DNA from: Asparagopsis taxiformis
Taxonomy: Eukaryota; Rhodophyta; Florideophyceae; Bonnemaisoniales; Bonnemaisoniaceae
Length of the DNA: 64,000 bases
Direction of reading: 5' to 3'
Assembly: GCA_030407315.1 (NCBI GenBank)
Contig: JALQPE010003128.1
Location: forward strand, 62,001-126,000
Position numbers and translations under genes: made by a program. This document shows positions 53,029 to 64,000 of the stretch, piece by piece. Every line of letters begins with the position of its first letter. Position 1 is the stretch's first letter. A model generated the notes under the pieces. That model worked only from the letters and a program-made list of their open reading frames with translations. It was not told the DNA's origin and did no database searches.

Positions 53029-54917
53029 ATAAATTCAAACCAGTATCATACAAAGATACCCTCCAGCAATACGAATACACATGCGCAGCGATGAAAGAAG
53101 CGCGTAAGTTCGAGGTTCTTCATGAAGGACAGGTATGGCCAAAGGGCATGGAATCAATCAAGCAGAATCTACTTCGCTCATCAAAGTTCGATACTGATGT
53201 TATGGAGAACATGGGAAATGATTATAATATTCTGGATGCTCTTTTGAAGCAGTACCGGAAAGTTTGCCCTCAAATTGCTCCCATGAAGGAAAAGAAGTAT
53301 CGGGAAAGCCATCGAAAAGACCCAGATCCCGATTCTTTCTGTCAGGAAATTGGCAAGACGGGAGCCGATAACGAAAATGCAGATACAAGGGACGCGAAAG
53401 AAGAGAAACAAAAAGATGTCTCGAAGGAAGATAGTGTTCCTCAACTAGGCTCCGAAATATGTGATGAGGATATAGTCTCGGTACCGAAGATGAGCCAGAT
53501 AACGCAAGAATCTGTACAAGATGAAGTTGACGCTTCCGAAAAGGTTATCACCGGACCGAAAACTTCTATTCCAGTGGACCGAATGATAACAGAGAACGAT
53601 GTCTCTGCTTCACCTAGTATCAACTCAGACCGCCTCAACCTTCATTCTAAACGCGGTTCATCTGGTACGAATGAGCCAGAAAGAAAAGACTACGTTCTTG
53701 AAATGGGAATTACATGCTATCAGATGAAATGGCAGGACTTCGACAAGGAAATATGGACAGATGAGTACCCTCTTCAGGATTTAGTTCTTACCGACCCTCC
53801 GTATGGAACTCCGAATTCTAAATCCCTTCGTAATACCGCATATAACAATTTCATAAGTGATAAGGAAATCAATGCATTATGCCAGTTTGTAAGGAGAACC
53901 TTGAAGCCAGGTGGCTGGTTTTTCTGTTTTGTATCATTCCGAAACTTTCCAGCATTCCTGCATGAGCTGAGAAAGGTCGGTTTCGACGGTCCGGAATACC
54001 CTTTCGTATTCATGAAAGACACGAACACTGTACAAGCACATCGCGGAGATATGTTCCCACAAAACGCGTGCGAGTTTGCAGTTGTTGCCAGGGCTCCCGG
54101 ACATCGTAAGGACGGTTTCAAGCCAGACCTTCGAAGCCAATATCACCTCGTCCCAACAGAAACGAAACGGAAATTCGCTGCAATGTCCAGAATTCCCGTT
54201 TCGAAAGACAAACTTCTCACTCCAGGAACAAAATCTCCTGTTCTAACAGAAGAGAAACATATTGGAATGTTATCCGAGATAATCAACACGTTTTGTCCTG
54301 AGAGGGGTTCAGTTATTGATGTTTACGGAGGAACACTTACTACTGCGATCGCAGCGATGAAGACAGCCCGTTCATGTGTGGTTGTGGAAGCTAGTACCAA
54401 GATTTTCCGTCTCGCTCATGAAAGACTTCGTTCTATTGCCGATGCTTTGTATCATAATGATCTGAGATCACGTATCGGATCGAAGAAGAGGAGAACAGGG
54501 AATCATGCAGAGGATGGCGTTCTGCTAAGCCAACCGAAAATCTGTTCGCTACAGAAAAAGGGAAAAGATGATAATACAAATGCCGGTGAATCCACTATCG
54601 AAGGAATAGAGAGAGTACTGAAAGGAGGAGATTCTGTTGAACTATACATTTTGGATCAGGTCGTCGGAAAAGCGTCTCTCCTTTGTGCAGGAACTAGTGA
54701 TGAGAGGTTCCAAACTACAATACACAATGTACCTCTAGCGAACTTTCAAGGTGAGGATCAGAAACTTGTATCTTGTTATATGTTCGAACCGAACGAATGT
54801 TGTTTGGATTGTCCTTACCCGTACAAATACGGTGGTATTGAACCTCCTCCTGGAACTTTGAAAGGGCTGAACGGGATATTCGCATGGGACTTGAACAAGA
54901 TGAGGCCGTTGTCTTAG
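53025..54917 (+). CDS. Beta-class amino DNA methyltransferase, right arm
   Basis: A 630-codon intact copy of the gene at 41836-43728. It differs at a few residues (for example Ser for Ala after 'GPKT', Val for Phe before 'PTETK', Val for Ala in 'SxPKMSQ') but keeps DPPY and 'IDVYGGTLTT'. Both methyltransferase copies are open while neighbours decay, which may reflect selection or simply youth. Confidence 0.8.
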   Translation: MNKFKPVSYKDTLQQYEYTCAAMKEARKFEVLHEGQVWPKGMESIKQNLLRSSKFDTDVMENMGNDYNILDALLKQYRKVCPQIAPMKEKKYRESHRKDPDPDSFCQEIGKTGADNENADTRDAKEEKQKDVSKEDSVPQLGSEICDEDIVSVPKMSQITQESVQDEVDASEKVITGPKTSIPVDRMITENDVSASPSINSDRLNLHSKRGSSGTNEPERKDYVLEMGITCYQMKWQDFDKEIWTDEYPLQDLVLTDPPYGTPNSKSLRNTAYNNFISDKEINALCQFVRRTLKPGGWFFCFVSFRNFPAFLHELRKVGFDGPEYPFVFMKDTNTVQAHRGDMFPQNACEFAVVARAPGHRKDGFKPDLRSQYHLVPTETKRKFAAMSRIPVSKDKLLTPGTKSPVLTEEKHIGMLSEIINTFCPERGSVIDVYGGTLTTAIAAMKTARSCVVVEASTKIFRLAHERLRSIADALYHNDLRSRIGSKKRRTGNHAEDGVLLSQPKICSLQKKGKDDNTNAGESTIEGIERVLKGGDSVELYILDQVVGKASLLCAGTSDERFQTTIHNVPLANFQGEDQKLVSCYMFEPNECCLDCPYPYKYGGIEPPPGTLKGLNGIFAWDLNKMRPLS

Positions 54918-55176
54918 TCTTATTACGTATAGTTTCACTCGGCAGATTTGAACAAAACCACTGCAATAAACCTTTAGCTCTGTTTCGTACCATTTGTAAA
55001 CCTTCAGAGAGGAAAGATTGTTGTCATTTTTCCCCGTAATCATGGGCGCATGAAGAGCACAAATCAACCAATCAGCCGTACTCCATTCACAACAGAGATT
55101 GATTTGACATAGGTATTTGGCGCTGTATCCTGGGCCAACTATCGCCGTCGAGGAGGCCACTCTGCATCCATATTAG

Positions 55177-57363
55177 ATGAACGTCTCACCGGTGTCATTC
55201 CTACTCACCATGCATCTTGATCAACCGATATACTCGTCTTGCAGCCATCTCTTTTCCACGCTACCTGCAAATCTAACTACCGTTCAGAGATCATTCGTTC
55301 TGCTCCCACAGCAGATGGCTCCGCGTTTTCATCTCGCCGAAGCTAGGAATGACGCACTGGAGAAAGCCGAATCATACATGAAATCTCTTTCTAGGGACTC
55401 CGAATCAGAACACGCTCCTTCTGTTGAAACCATATCTATGCCGCGTAGCCACGATGAAGTGATGCATGGAATAGTGGGTACTTCTTCCGACTCTTTCCGA
55501 TCCACGGCTTCGATGTATAAACCATTTTCACGACTACAACACAGGAAGAATTATGAAAGTGTGACGAGGTCCAGTTCAGTTCGTCGAAAGAGCAGCATGC
55601 TAGAGAGGCGGGTGAAGTTCAGTTTGTCACTGCCCAAAACAGATATAAGAAGAATACCATGCTGCAATAAGGGATGCTTCAGAAAAACCGACCATGTTTT
55701 CCTTCGGAATGAAGCAGAACGAGTTTTGTTGTACAACAGGGACGATCGCCGCAGGTATCTGCACGCTCTACTGGAACCAAACAGTAACCGGTTCTACTTC
55801 TCTGGGAAGCCTGTGTGTTGCGAATTCCTAGAGTTCAGCTTCAAGTTTTCACGACACCTGCAGACCTCGGTAAAGAAAGCTTGCCAGAATGGGAGTCTTC
55901 CATTTATGGCTTCTCCGAAACGAATTTCTGGCTCTCCACATAGAGATGCAGTGATCTGCTTCCTTGAACGCTTGTCTGCCTCGACTGCTGATATGATGCC
56001 AGACAGTGGAGAGAAGCATCTGCCTCTTTTCGAGAAGAAGGCTGTGTACGAGATGTTCTGCGACCAATTTACGTTATTATACTCGAACCGGAACCCACCA
56101 ACTTTGAGCTACTTCTACAACACCTGGAACACGTTTTGTGCGAATATCAAGGTTCGGCGTGTCCAGAGGTTCACGAAATGTTCGGAATATGAGTACATAC
56201 GTGATAAACTGGAAGCCATCGGGACAGATATTCAACGCACTGCTCCGCTTCTGGAACGTCGCCAGCGTCATATCGAGATGGTGGCACGGGAACGCAGGGA
56301 GTATCAAAAGAAGTGTGAAGAAGCGTCACTATATCCCTCCAGGTTCACGTCTCTGATCGTAGACGGGGCTGATCAATCAGGATACGGTCTTCCCCATTTC
56401 ACGGTATGTACAAAAGCGACTGTTGGTCATAGTTTGAAGGTGAGACTCATAGGTGTTCTCGAACATGGTGTCCAAAAGCATCTTTCGTTGTACACACTTA
56501 CTGCTGAATTCGAAACTGGGGCAAATCATATCATCGAGGCAATTCACAGGACTCTTACCAAAAAGGCTATGGGTTCGAGTCTTCAGGGAACACTGTACTT
56601 GCAGGTAGACAATTGCACAAGAGAGAACAAGAACACGTTTCTGTTTTGCTATCTAGAATGTCTCGTTGCTTGGGGTGTGTTTGAAGAAGTACACGCTTCT
56701 TTCTTACCCATCGGCCACACCCATGCAGACATCGACCAGGCCTTTAGCTGTACCTCTCGCAGGCTACGTTCCCACAACGCCGTCACTATGGAAGATTTAG
56801 TTGAACAACTCAGAGTGTCCTATACTCCGGAACCCTCTGTCTCTCGTATGTTGCACGTGGCAAACTTCTCCGGTCTCTGCCGGAGTGAGAATTCGGTTGG
56901 AAAAGTGCATGCTTTCTCAAAATTCAGATACTTCAGGTTTCACCGATCCCAAGATACAGGAAAAAGTTATGACTTCTACAGAACTGCATGCGATGTTAAG
57001 ATATTTTGTGAAGACAACTGGAAGCCTCTCCCAGTTCTCACTCCGGGGCTGAATGGTTTCCTGGTTAAGCCTCCTGAACTGAAACGAACACCGAGTAATA
57101 TCATACGTTCTCCTCCAGATCGACATGAGGTCCTGCTCCGTTTTCGTTCGGAAGAGAGCAGGGTCAATAACAATTCTAAAATGGATCAGCTACATGAGCT
57201 TCTACGACAGGTTTATGAGGAAAGGGAAGATTCTTTTCATTGGAACCTCACCGAATGTTTCGAGATGAATGGCATGTATCGAAAAGGGAATCGGAACGTC
57301 GTCCCGATGGAGGAGGAACTCATGTCGACTGCAGATTGCATACCACTATCAGACTTGCCCTAC
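55177..57363 (+). pseudogene. DDE-type transposase, truncated right copy
   Basis: The first 728 codons match the left transposase, including the zinc motif and all three acidic core motifs. At 57363 the gene is cut by a CACTA-type terminus; the reading frame runs 69 bases into it and stops at 57430-57432. The lost part is the C-terminal domain shared with the short gene. The core is complete, so partial function is conceivable. Confidence 0.85.
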
Positions 57364-58115
57364 ACTACGGTGTTGAAAAGGGGGCCTCAGACAGTACTGC
57401 GAGACAGTGATTTTTACTGTCTGAGACAGTAAAAATCACTATGCGGCAAATGAAAATTAATGCCACACTTGGAGACAGTGATTTGCACTGTCTGGCAGAC
57501 AGTACGGAACACTGTCTGCAGACAGTAAAAAACACTGTCTCACAGTACTGTCTGAGGCAGTGAATGGAGACAGTAAAAATTAATGATTTATTCAATAGTT
57601 GGATATGATGTAATTTACTGTACTGGGCAGTGTTGGCGGATAGTGTTTTGTATTGGCCAAGGCAACATGGCCGGATAGTGAAATACGCTGCCTGGGACAA
57701 TAGATGGAACCAACACGGTGCACTGTCCTGGGCAGTACCTGGAGACAGTGATTTTCACTGTCCTGGGCAGTACCTGGAGACAGTGATTTTCACTGTCCTG
57801 GGCAGTACCTGGAGACAGTGATTTTCACTGTCCTGGGCAGTACCTGGAGACAGTGATTTTCACTGTCCTGGGCAGTACCTGTAGACAGTACTTTGTGCTG
57901 CCCTGGGCAGTACCTGTAGACAGTATTTCGTGCTGCCCTGGGCAGCACCTGTAGACAGTACTTTGTGCTGCCCTGGGCAGCACCTGTAGACAGTACTTTG
58001 TGCTGCCCTGGGCAGCACCTGGAGATAGTACTTTGTGCTGTCCTGGGCAGCACCTGGAGACAGTATTTCGTGCTGCCCTGGGTAGCACCTGGAGACAGTA
58101 AAAGTAGTGTCCTGA
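57363..58115 (+). mobile_element. CACTA-type element terminus with subterminal repeats
   Basis: It starts CACTACGGTGTTGAAAAGG, preceded by CTA, and the same terminus occurs at 63875. CACTA as the first bases is the hallmark of that superfamily. A 35-bp perfect-arm palindrome (57406-57440) and many ACAGT/ACTGT motifs follow, then eleven 35-bp tandem copies (57727-58111; core CCTGGGCAGTACCTGGAGAC), as is typical of CACTA subterminal regions that bind the transposase. The opposite terminus was not found downstream, so it is truncated or extends beyond recognition. Confidence 0.7.
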
Positions 58116-58801
58116 TATAGTAAAATTCGGTGTCTGGGAGTGGTGGATGAGATGGAGCGTCACGCTGTCGTGGGCATCTTTCTGGGGTAGAGGAAGGCAG
58201 TTCTAGCGCTATGAGGATGGGGCATGGACGGTATTCATATGGGAATGGACAGAATAGTACGGCTAGGAATTTTTATTTCGTAGTGACTATGAGCTAGCGA
58301 GAGGTATACGCGGTAGGATAGGTAGCAATCTAAGAGGGTGCGATATGGGAAGCTTCACTCTGGATTTGTTTATTTGCGCAGGCTACATTGAGAATAAACA
58401 ATCCCTATGTTAAAAATGCTACTACAACTAACACTATTCCGACGAGTAAAACTAAAACTACTAGAAAAGTCTAGAAATCTATCAACTGATTGAGCTGCAT
58501 GAATAAGCTAGGAAATGAAGAGAAGAAGAAAAAATGATGTATAGAAAGGAAACAAGTTAGTGACGTTGAATTGGAGAGGGAAATTGATGGTGATTAGGAG
58601 ACTAACGTACCTTAACAAATACCATTGCATCCCAAATTGAGATATGTACTCACAGGCAGAAAAGAAAATTAGTGGAGAAGTGGTAAGAGAGAAAGATAAA
58701 TGAAAGTAGAAGTGGAACACTCACCGACTGGAAACCTGAGAAAGAGAAAACGAATAGAAAACTGGGTTAGTGGCGTGAGTTGTGGAAACGTACCATCATG
58801 G
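58116..58801. other. Non-coding stretch
   Basis: AT-rich and without a credible ORF or repeat. It may be the interior of a non-autonomous CACTA element. Confidence 0.5.
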
Positions 58802-58942
58802 TTCATATCCGTCGGAGACAAAGCAACAACTTTGGCCTTGGAAGCCGTATTGATGATCTAAAACTTACGCTTTGGAAGCAGTTTAGATGATCTATACGGC
58901 TTCCACGGCCAGGGTTGTTGCTTTGTTTCCGACGGATATGAA
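58802..58942. repeat. 141-bp imperfect hairpin
   Basis: Arms of about 57 bases (outer ends TTCATATCCGTCGG and CCGACGGATATGAA) flank a loop of about 25 bases; a few mismatches. It resembles a small foldback or MITE. Confidence 0.85.
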
Positions 58943-59978
58943 GATGGAAACAGGGATTTCCAGAATCTTTCGTTTAAGTAGTACTCTACGGGCGGAAATG
59001 ACGTGTAGGAGAACAATAGAGGGATGAGTTTGAAACGGAGCGGTGCGATGGGAGGCCCAGAAAAACGATACCTAGGCTGCGAATTACGCTTGGAAGCACA
59101 TGATCTGGCAGAGGAGGCGCACATTATCGTATCTTCTACCGCCTTTTATTGTCTAGAATGACGTCATCACTACAGAAATATAGGAAAAACACTAGCATAT
59201 GGGGCCTACAGGACAGGCGGAGGTGAAGAGTAAGAAAAATGGCGCACTTTCCTGGACGAGGAGTCCGCGCTTCCAGTGATGATGTGGATGGTATATATCG
59301 ATAACGTCATTGTATGCTCCGAGTACACTTGGCAGGCAGTCAAAGCGGGCCACGTGGATGGTGGCGGTTAGGAAACAGCAGTGTCGAAGAATTTTTATAA
59401 TTTTCATGTTTCAAGCGAGCAGTGAGTCTGCATTGCAATATAAAAATGTATCCTAATTTAAGATATCACACCGAGTACGATTCAACGAGACATCGTGTTT
59501 TCACCTTGTGAATAGGGCCGAGAATATGGTAGAGTATACGAGTAGGAACTACGTGCATGAGAAAATCAGATTCAGTATTAGTGCTTAGAGCATCACTGCG
59601 TAACAAACGGAAGTGGATACGTCTTGGCCAGGATGGTGTTTAGGGAATGCGATACAAGATAGCAAAACGATATTGAGTAGGTCGAGCCCGGATGAAATAG
59701 CAATCATTGTGCATAAAGTAATGAGCATAGGACAAATCATTGTGGTGAAACAGTTCATTGGATCGAATGAAAGCCAGGAAAGGTTTCTTAATGGTTGAAT
59801 TTAGTGGCGGAGAAATATAATTCTGCACTATAGCGGAGAAGTAGCGGAAAAGAGTAAATCTCCTTCAGCAAGCGAGACATGCATCAATATTGCCCAGTAT
59901 AGTTCGTCTGAAGTGCAAGTTGAACCTCGCAAAGTGAATATCAGAGGTCGTTGGCTAGTGGTTGAAGAAGTCTGCAAC
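58943..59978. other. Non-coding stretch
   Basis: I see no gene, repeat or structured element that I can support here. Confidence 0.5.
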
Positions 59979-62159
59979 GATGGAGCAATTCTTGAAAACG
60001 GATTTGGCTGCAGAAAACTATTCCGAACAGGCCAGAGTTCGTGCAGTTCTCTTCGACGGAGAATCTGGCTGGGTGTACGGTGAAATTTTTGTTCAACGGA
60101 TCGTTTAGGGGTGCTCCGGACGTCCAAAATTGTGTCAACCTCGAGATGACGGCGTACTACACTTGTAGCCGTTGGTGGGCCGGGCTGAAACCGAACTCGG
60201 TTGGTACCATTGGGCAGGAATGGATTGCTGGTTTGTTGGAAATCTTCGGGTACGTGAAGGAGGTGGCCGAGTATTGGAACGTTTCGGATGTGTTGAGGAT
60301 GCTGGATGGCTCCATTCCCAGCGTGGGTGACCCGAGCAAGAGCTTCGACATTCACTCACGCGTTGTCGAAGTTTTTGCGCTGATGGTGCCCAAGAAGGGG
60401 TTCTGAGCGGACTTACATCCCAAGGAAGGCCCTCCCAATGGCTCCAAGTTTGAGAACATCTTTCCCAATCGGAAGTCTATGTTTTGAAAGGACGCCAGGA
60501 AAATGCTCCTGCGCGTAACTGGCTACCGCGACATGTAAATGCGGAAACAATTTTACGTGGTGGACCCACACATCCCACATGCTGCGCTCCCAGTCACATG
60601 TGGTCATGATTCCGCCATCCCTTCCCCTTCCCCTTCCATTTCCCTGACCATCCCTTCATCCTCCATTCCTTTGCCTTTGAAGAATCCAATTTAGGTAGTA
60701 CCACCTCAATTAGATTCTTCCAGCTATTCCGAGGCTGCCTCTGTTTCTGCCACTACCCCTGTCGTGTCTGCATCGTCCGGAGTGGAAACTTCTGGGAAAG
60801 TGATGCCCAAAAGGAGTACCTGCCTGAAAGAGAGTCGTTCCGGTCGTGGTGGAACAGCGACGGCGGGTGGTGCGAGCCCTGTTCAGGTCGTCGAGCTGGA
60901 GAGCGCACCCAAGGATGCGGGTAAAAGCTCCATCCTTGGGAAGCGCAACTGGGAAACCGCTTCTGCGACGCCCGAGCCCTCTACCAAATTTGGTACTTTT
61001 AAAAGAGGAAGCTCAGTGAGACTTCATCAAAGTCGTCGTCAAAGAAATCCAAGTCGGCTTCCAGAGGACGTTCTCGGGAGCCGATTCTCCAGTTCGACGA
61101 CGCCCATGAAAATCCTATTCCCGACAGTATCGTCGATGAGAATGTGGCCGCCGTTCTCCCCAGCGCAATTGCGTCTGGTAGCCCGATGAAGTACTACATG
61201 GAAATTACGACGGTAGAGACGGTGCGGGCGGAAATAAAGGCGGCAGCATTCCTGGCAGCTGCATCGCCAGGTGCTGAGGACTCGGTGGTGGAATAGTACT
61301 TTGCGGTGAAGCGGCGTTGCTGGACAACATGGGGGTGGTTGTTGTGGAAGGCCTCTTGCAGTCGTCCACGGCTGGTAGCGCGACGCATGACCTCTTCAGT
61401 CACTTTTCTCGACAGTTCCAGCTGGTTGAGGAGGTTGAAAAGCCACAGAAACCCTCCCAGCAGTCTGATTCTGATTATGAAGACAGGAAACCACAGGACG
61501 AGCCCCCAGATTTCGCCAAGCCCGGTTTTGATCCTTCGCCGTGGCATTTCATCCACAACGTGGGTGCTGCGAAGGACCGCATAGATGGTGGTCGTGGGCG
61601 ACTCCCCCTGCCGCGGTGTGAATTGTGCGACAAGCTGGAGGAGGGGAATTTGGATATGTACAGGAACAAGTTGGTGGCAGAGCTTGCTCTTGGTGTTTGT
61701 GCGGATTTCTTGAAGTTGGGAATGGAGGGTGAGGATCCTGTCTTTTTCCCGAAGACAGGATTACGGCTGCTTCTTAAAACAGATGGGGCTGCGGACCAGG
61801 ATGGGCACACGGACTTCTGAGTATCCCAATTTTGAGGAGTCGGACCTACCCAATCCCCATCCTATTTCATGATGTCGAGCGGATCCGATGGGTTCTTTAT
61901 AGTAGCTGCACCTTATAGTCATGTATGCCTGGTCCATACGGACGCCGACATGTGGAAGGTTCCCGTTAACCACTTTTATGTGCCACCCTATTCCGTCTTA
62001 GTTGATCGCGGTGACCTTTACCATTACGGGGTCGGCTTCAGGTGAGGAGATCTTCCTGTGGGAGCAGAATTTAGTCTATGGTCTGCCCACGCGCGGCCAC
62101 ATCTACTTGAAGACTGAGAAGGACGTCCTCACGGACCACATCCACACCGTCGAATATTA
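59979..62159 (+). pseudogene. Probable 2-oxoglutarate/Fe(II) oxygenase, decayed
   Basis: A series of plus-strand segments in shifting frames: 59982-60109, 60041-60406, 60764-61300, 61317-61820, 61862-62048 and 62040-62159, ending in TAA. The middle is Ser/Lys-rich. The last part has 'LLDNMGVVVVEGLL', then 'QDGHTDF' (the H-x-D iron ligands), 'FFIVAAAPYSHV', 'VLVDRGDLYHYGVGF' (the distal His) and 'RGHIYLKTEKDV', in the order and spacing of a double-stranded beta-helix dioxygenase. At least four frame changes and a TAG make it a pseudogene unless very short introns are present. Substrate cannot be inferred; nucleic-acid oxygenases such as AlkB or TET/JBP types are only one option. Confidence 0.45.
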
Positions 62160-62440
62160 AAAGTATGACAGGAGCAATAGATAGCATACGAGAAGTATTA
62201 AAACCTATGCTATTGTTCCCTGCTATGAAGTTCTGTCTTTCTCATCTCAACATTATTCGCTTAGCCCACCTTTCTATTTTCATCTATACATCTGACCTTC
62301 ATGTCATAGTTTAGTGCTACTAAGCCTATTGATTGCTACATTTTTGTATTAGTCTACAACTTTACATGATTTCACTAGCTAGACCGTAGGGGGGACTAGT
62401 TTTAGACCTTGACAACCCGTGAGGTTCGACTATAAGAGAC
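62160..62440. other. Non-coding stretch
   Basis: AT-rich; no feature recognised. Confidence 0.5.
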
Positions 62441-62485
62441 GTTGCTGAGATAACACATGACACAGAATGCTCCTGGAAGCCACTC

Positions 62486-63137
62486 ACAGCCGTACAAACG
62501 TTCTGCTGAGCCATGTTCCTGACTTCCCAATTCCTTGCTCACCCTTCCCTAGGTGGGAGGGGGACGGAACTCTCAGCCCCTTACAGCGGAAGCCGTTTAC
62601 CGGGGATTCTTACAGCAAAGTCATCGTTACGATGACTTTGCTGTAAGAAAGCGTTTCCATTACAGTGGCCAAGAATTTTTTCACCGGGTAAAAAAATCAT
62701 GGCAGCTGTAATGATTTATTTTCTTACAGCAAAGTCATCGTAACGATGACTTTGCTGTAAGGAAACGTTTCCATTGCAGTGGCCAAAGAAATTTTACCGG
62801 GTAAAAAATCAGCAAGAATTTTTACCGGGTGAAAAATCGTGGCTGCTGTAATGATTTATTTTCTTACAGCAAAGTCATCGTTACGATGACTTTGCTGTAA
62901 GAAAGCGTTTCAATTACAGTGGCCAAGAATTTTTTTACCGGGTAAAAAATCATGGCTGCTGTAATGATTTATTTTCTTACAGCAAAGTCATCGTAACGAT
63001 GACTTTGCTGTAAGCATCCCTGGTAAATTGCTTCCGCTGTAAGCGGCAGGGACTTCCGTCCTTTTCCGACCTAGGGAAGGGTGAGGAAGGAATTATGAAG
63101 TCAGGAAACAGGGTATAGGAATGGTATGGACGGCTGT
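62486..63137. mobile_element. Foldback element with four alternating palindromes
   Basis: The outer arms match in inverted orientation: ACAGCCGT (62486) with ACGGCTGT (63130), and GTTCCTGACTTC...CACCCTTCCCTAGGT (62514-62555) with ACCTAGGGAAGGGTG...GTCAGGAA (63069-63110). Inside are four 39-bp palindromes at 62609-62647, 62723-62761, 62863-62901 and 62976-63014, with central base T, A, T, A, separated by similar spacers containing 'ACCGGGTAAAAAAT'. No ORF. It is a non-autonomous foldback or MITE-like element; its true ends may lie up to 40 bases further out. Confidence 0.8.
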
Positions 63138-63581
63138 AGGCGGCATTAGGTAACACATTGTGTTGTTTACACCCGGTTTGAGCTGGGTGTTGTGTCTAGT
63201 ATGGTTGGAGGAGTGTACGAAATTTCTACCACGTGGTCGGAAATGGTTCAATTTTCTCACGACAGAGATTCTGACTTTCGAAATTCAAACTCGTTAAAGT
63301 GGGCTGGAGTTGGTGTGAACACCTCCAGGACCTCTGGGAAGGATCTGGTAACACATGTCCTGTGACTGCACGCGGTTATCCTCTCTGAAATCAACCATAG
63401 ATTATCGGAGGGCAAAATCTACTCTTGGTGCCTTGTGGCACATTGACAATACAAAACCGTCTGTTTCCAGTTTTTATATACTTTACTCTCGAGTAGATAG
63501 GATTTCAGCTGTCCAAGTAAAGAATGGGCCATATAAATGTTTCATTTCAACACAAGCATTGTGCAATTCAACCTCTTCCAG
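63138..63581. other. Non-coding stretch
   Basis: Nothing recognised; small ORFs here do not resemble proteins. Confidence 0.5.
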
Positions 63582-63651
63582 GTCCAAAAACTTGTCCAGA
63601 GTACACTTCCAGGCCATCGCCTGGGAGCGTACTCTGGACAATTTTTTGGAC
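63582..63651. repeat. 70-bp imperfect hairpin
   Basis: Arms GTCCAAAAA...GTCCAGAGTAC and GTACTCTGGAC...TTTTGGAC enclose a loop of about 24 bases. It may be a small MITE end. Confidence 0.75.
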
Positions 63652-63874
63652 TAAGTGCACTTTCAAGTGCATGCACTTGGAGGCATCCAGTCCAAATCTA
63701 CGTCGTTCCGACAAAGTTGAATTTTGGCCATGGCCGAAATTCATCATATCTGCAGTTGTGAGAATCTGATGACCAAAAATCGATGCATTCTGCCAGCCCT
63801 AATGCGCAAGCCAGAAGCTTTACGGACAGATAAAACACCTTTCTGTACTCCCCAGAGCCACTCCAGCCCTTATA

Positions 63875-64000
63875 CACTACGGTGTTGAAAAGGGGGCCTC
63901 AGACAGTACGGTGAGACAGTGCTTTTTACTGCCTCACTGTACAATGATCTCCAGGAAGTAGGATATTCTCTAAGCCTAGCACGGGACAGAAAGATTGAAG
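63875..64000 (+). mobile_element. Second CACTA-type terminus (partial)
   Basis: CACTACGGTGTTGAAAAGGG and the following bases nearly repeat 57363-57430 in the same orientation, preceded by ATA. Because both termini face the same way they cannot be the two ends of one element. The rest lies beyond the window. Confidence 0.7.

Larger units (their letters stand above)
49965..57363 (+). repeat. Right arm of the 7.4-kb inverted repeat
   Basis: Reverse complement of 39390-46790 with only scattered substitutions and single-base indels. The outer end is fixed by the CACTA insertion at 57363. The inner end lies inside the linker of the short gene, where the left arm breaks off. Confidence 0.95.

Noticed and set aside
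57727..58111. Regular 35-bp repeats that could suggest a CRISPR array
   Set aside because: Units are head to tail with no unique spacers, lie next to a CACTA terminus, and the DNA is eukaryotic.
63355..63769. Three overlapping small plus-strand ORFs
   Set aside because: They overlap a hairpin, lack protein-like composition and have no homologous motif.
57363..64000. One CACTA element spanning 57363 to 63875
   Set aside because: Both termini face the same direction; a complete element needs inverted ends.

Overview
This window is nuclear DNA of a eukaryote. It is almost entirely mobile elements and their remains, with no recognisable housekeeping gene, rRNA or tRNA. The evidence is chromodomain Ty3/gypsy and copia retrotransposons, eukaryote-type cut-and-paste transposases, and GT..AG intron signals with CTGACT branch-like motifs. 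The lineage cannot be fixed from sequence alone. An alga (perhaps a red alga), an oomycete or a fungus would all fit, and this is a guess.

Layout. 1-4.1 kb: a partial unknown ORF facing a Plavaka/CACTA-type transposase. 4.7-6.9 kb: a perfect palindrome, a repeated exon-intron ladder that may be a gene built of micro-exons, and a 43-bp minisatellite. 6.9-37.5 kb: a four-deep nest of retrotransposons. A copia remnant was hit by Ty3/gypsy element C (minus strand). Element A (plus strand, 5'-truncated, many frameshifts) went into the 3' LTR of C. The nearly pristine, CpG-rich element B (15444-28471, minus strand) then went into an ORF of A, with 653-bp LTRs and an AGAGC target duplication. A and B are diverged, yet both carry a large extra ORF between pol and the 3' LTR in antisense orientation, with a TATA-like box upstream of its start.

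39.1-57.4 kb: two 7.4-kb inverted-repeat arms (39390-46790 and 49965-57363) around a 3.2-kb spacer. Each arm carries a DDE-type transposase of the DUF7869-like group, a beta-class amino DNA methyltransferase, a ParB/sulfiredoxin-fold gene overlapping the methyltransferase by four bases, and a divergent short gene that keeps the terminal domains of a transposase but lacks its catalytic core. A 104-bp palindrome lies just upstream of the ParB gene. I read this as a eukaryotic DNA transposon with its own ParB-methyltransferase DNA-modification module and a possible repressor. It is the best candidate here for an undescribed system. Decay is split between arms: the left has intact transposase, methyltransferase and ParB; the right has the intact core-less gene and methyltransferase.

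57.4-64 kb: a CACTA-type terminus with 35-bp subterminal repeats inserted in the right-arm transposase, a decayed probable 2-oxoglutarate/Fe(II) oxygenase gene, a foldback element with four alternating 39-bp palindromes, and a second CACTA terminus at the window end.
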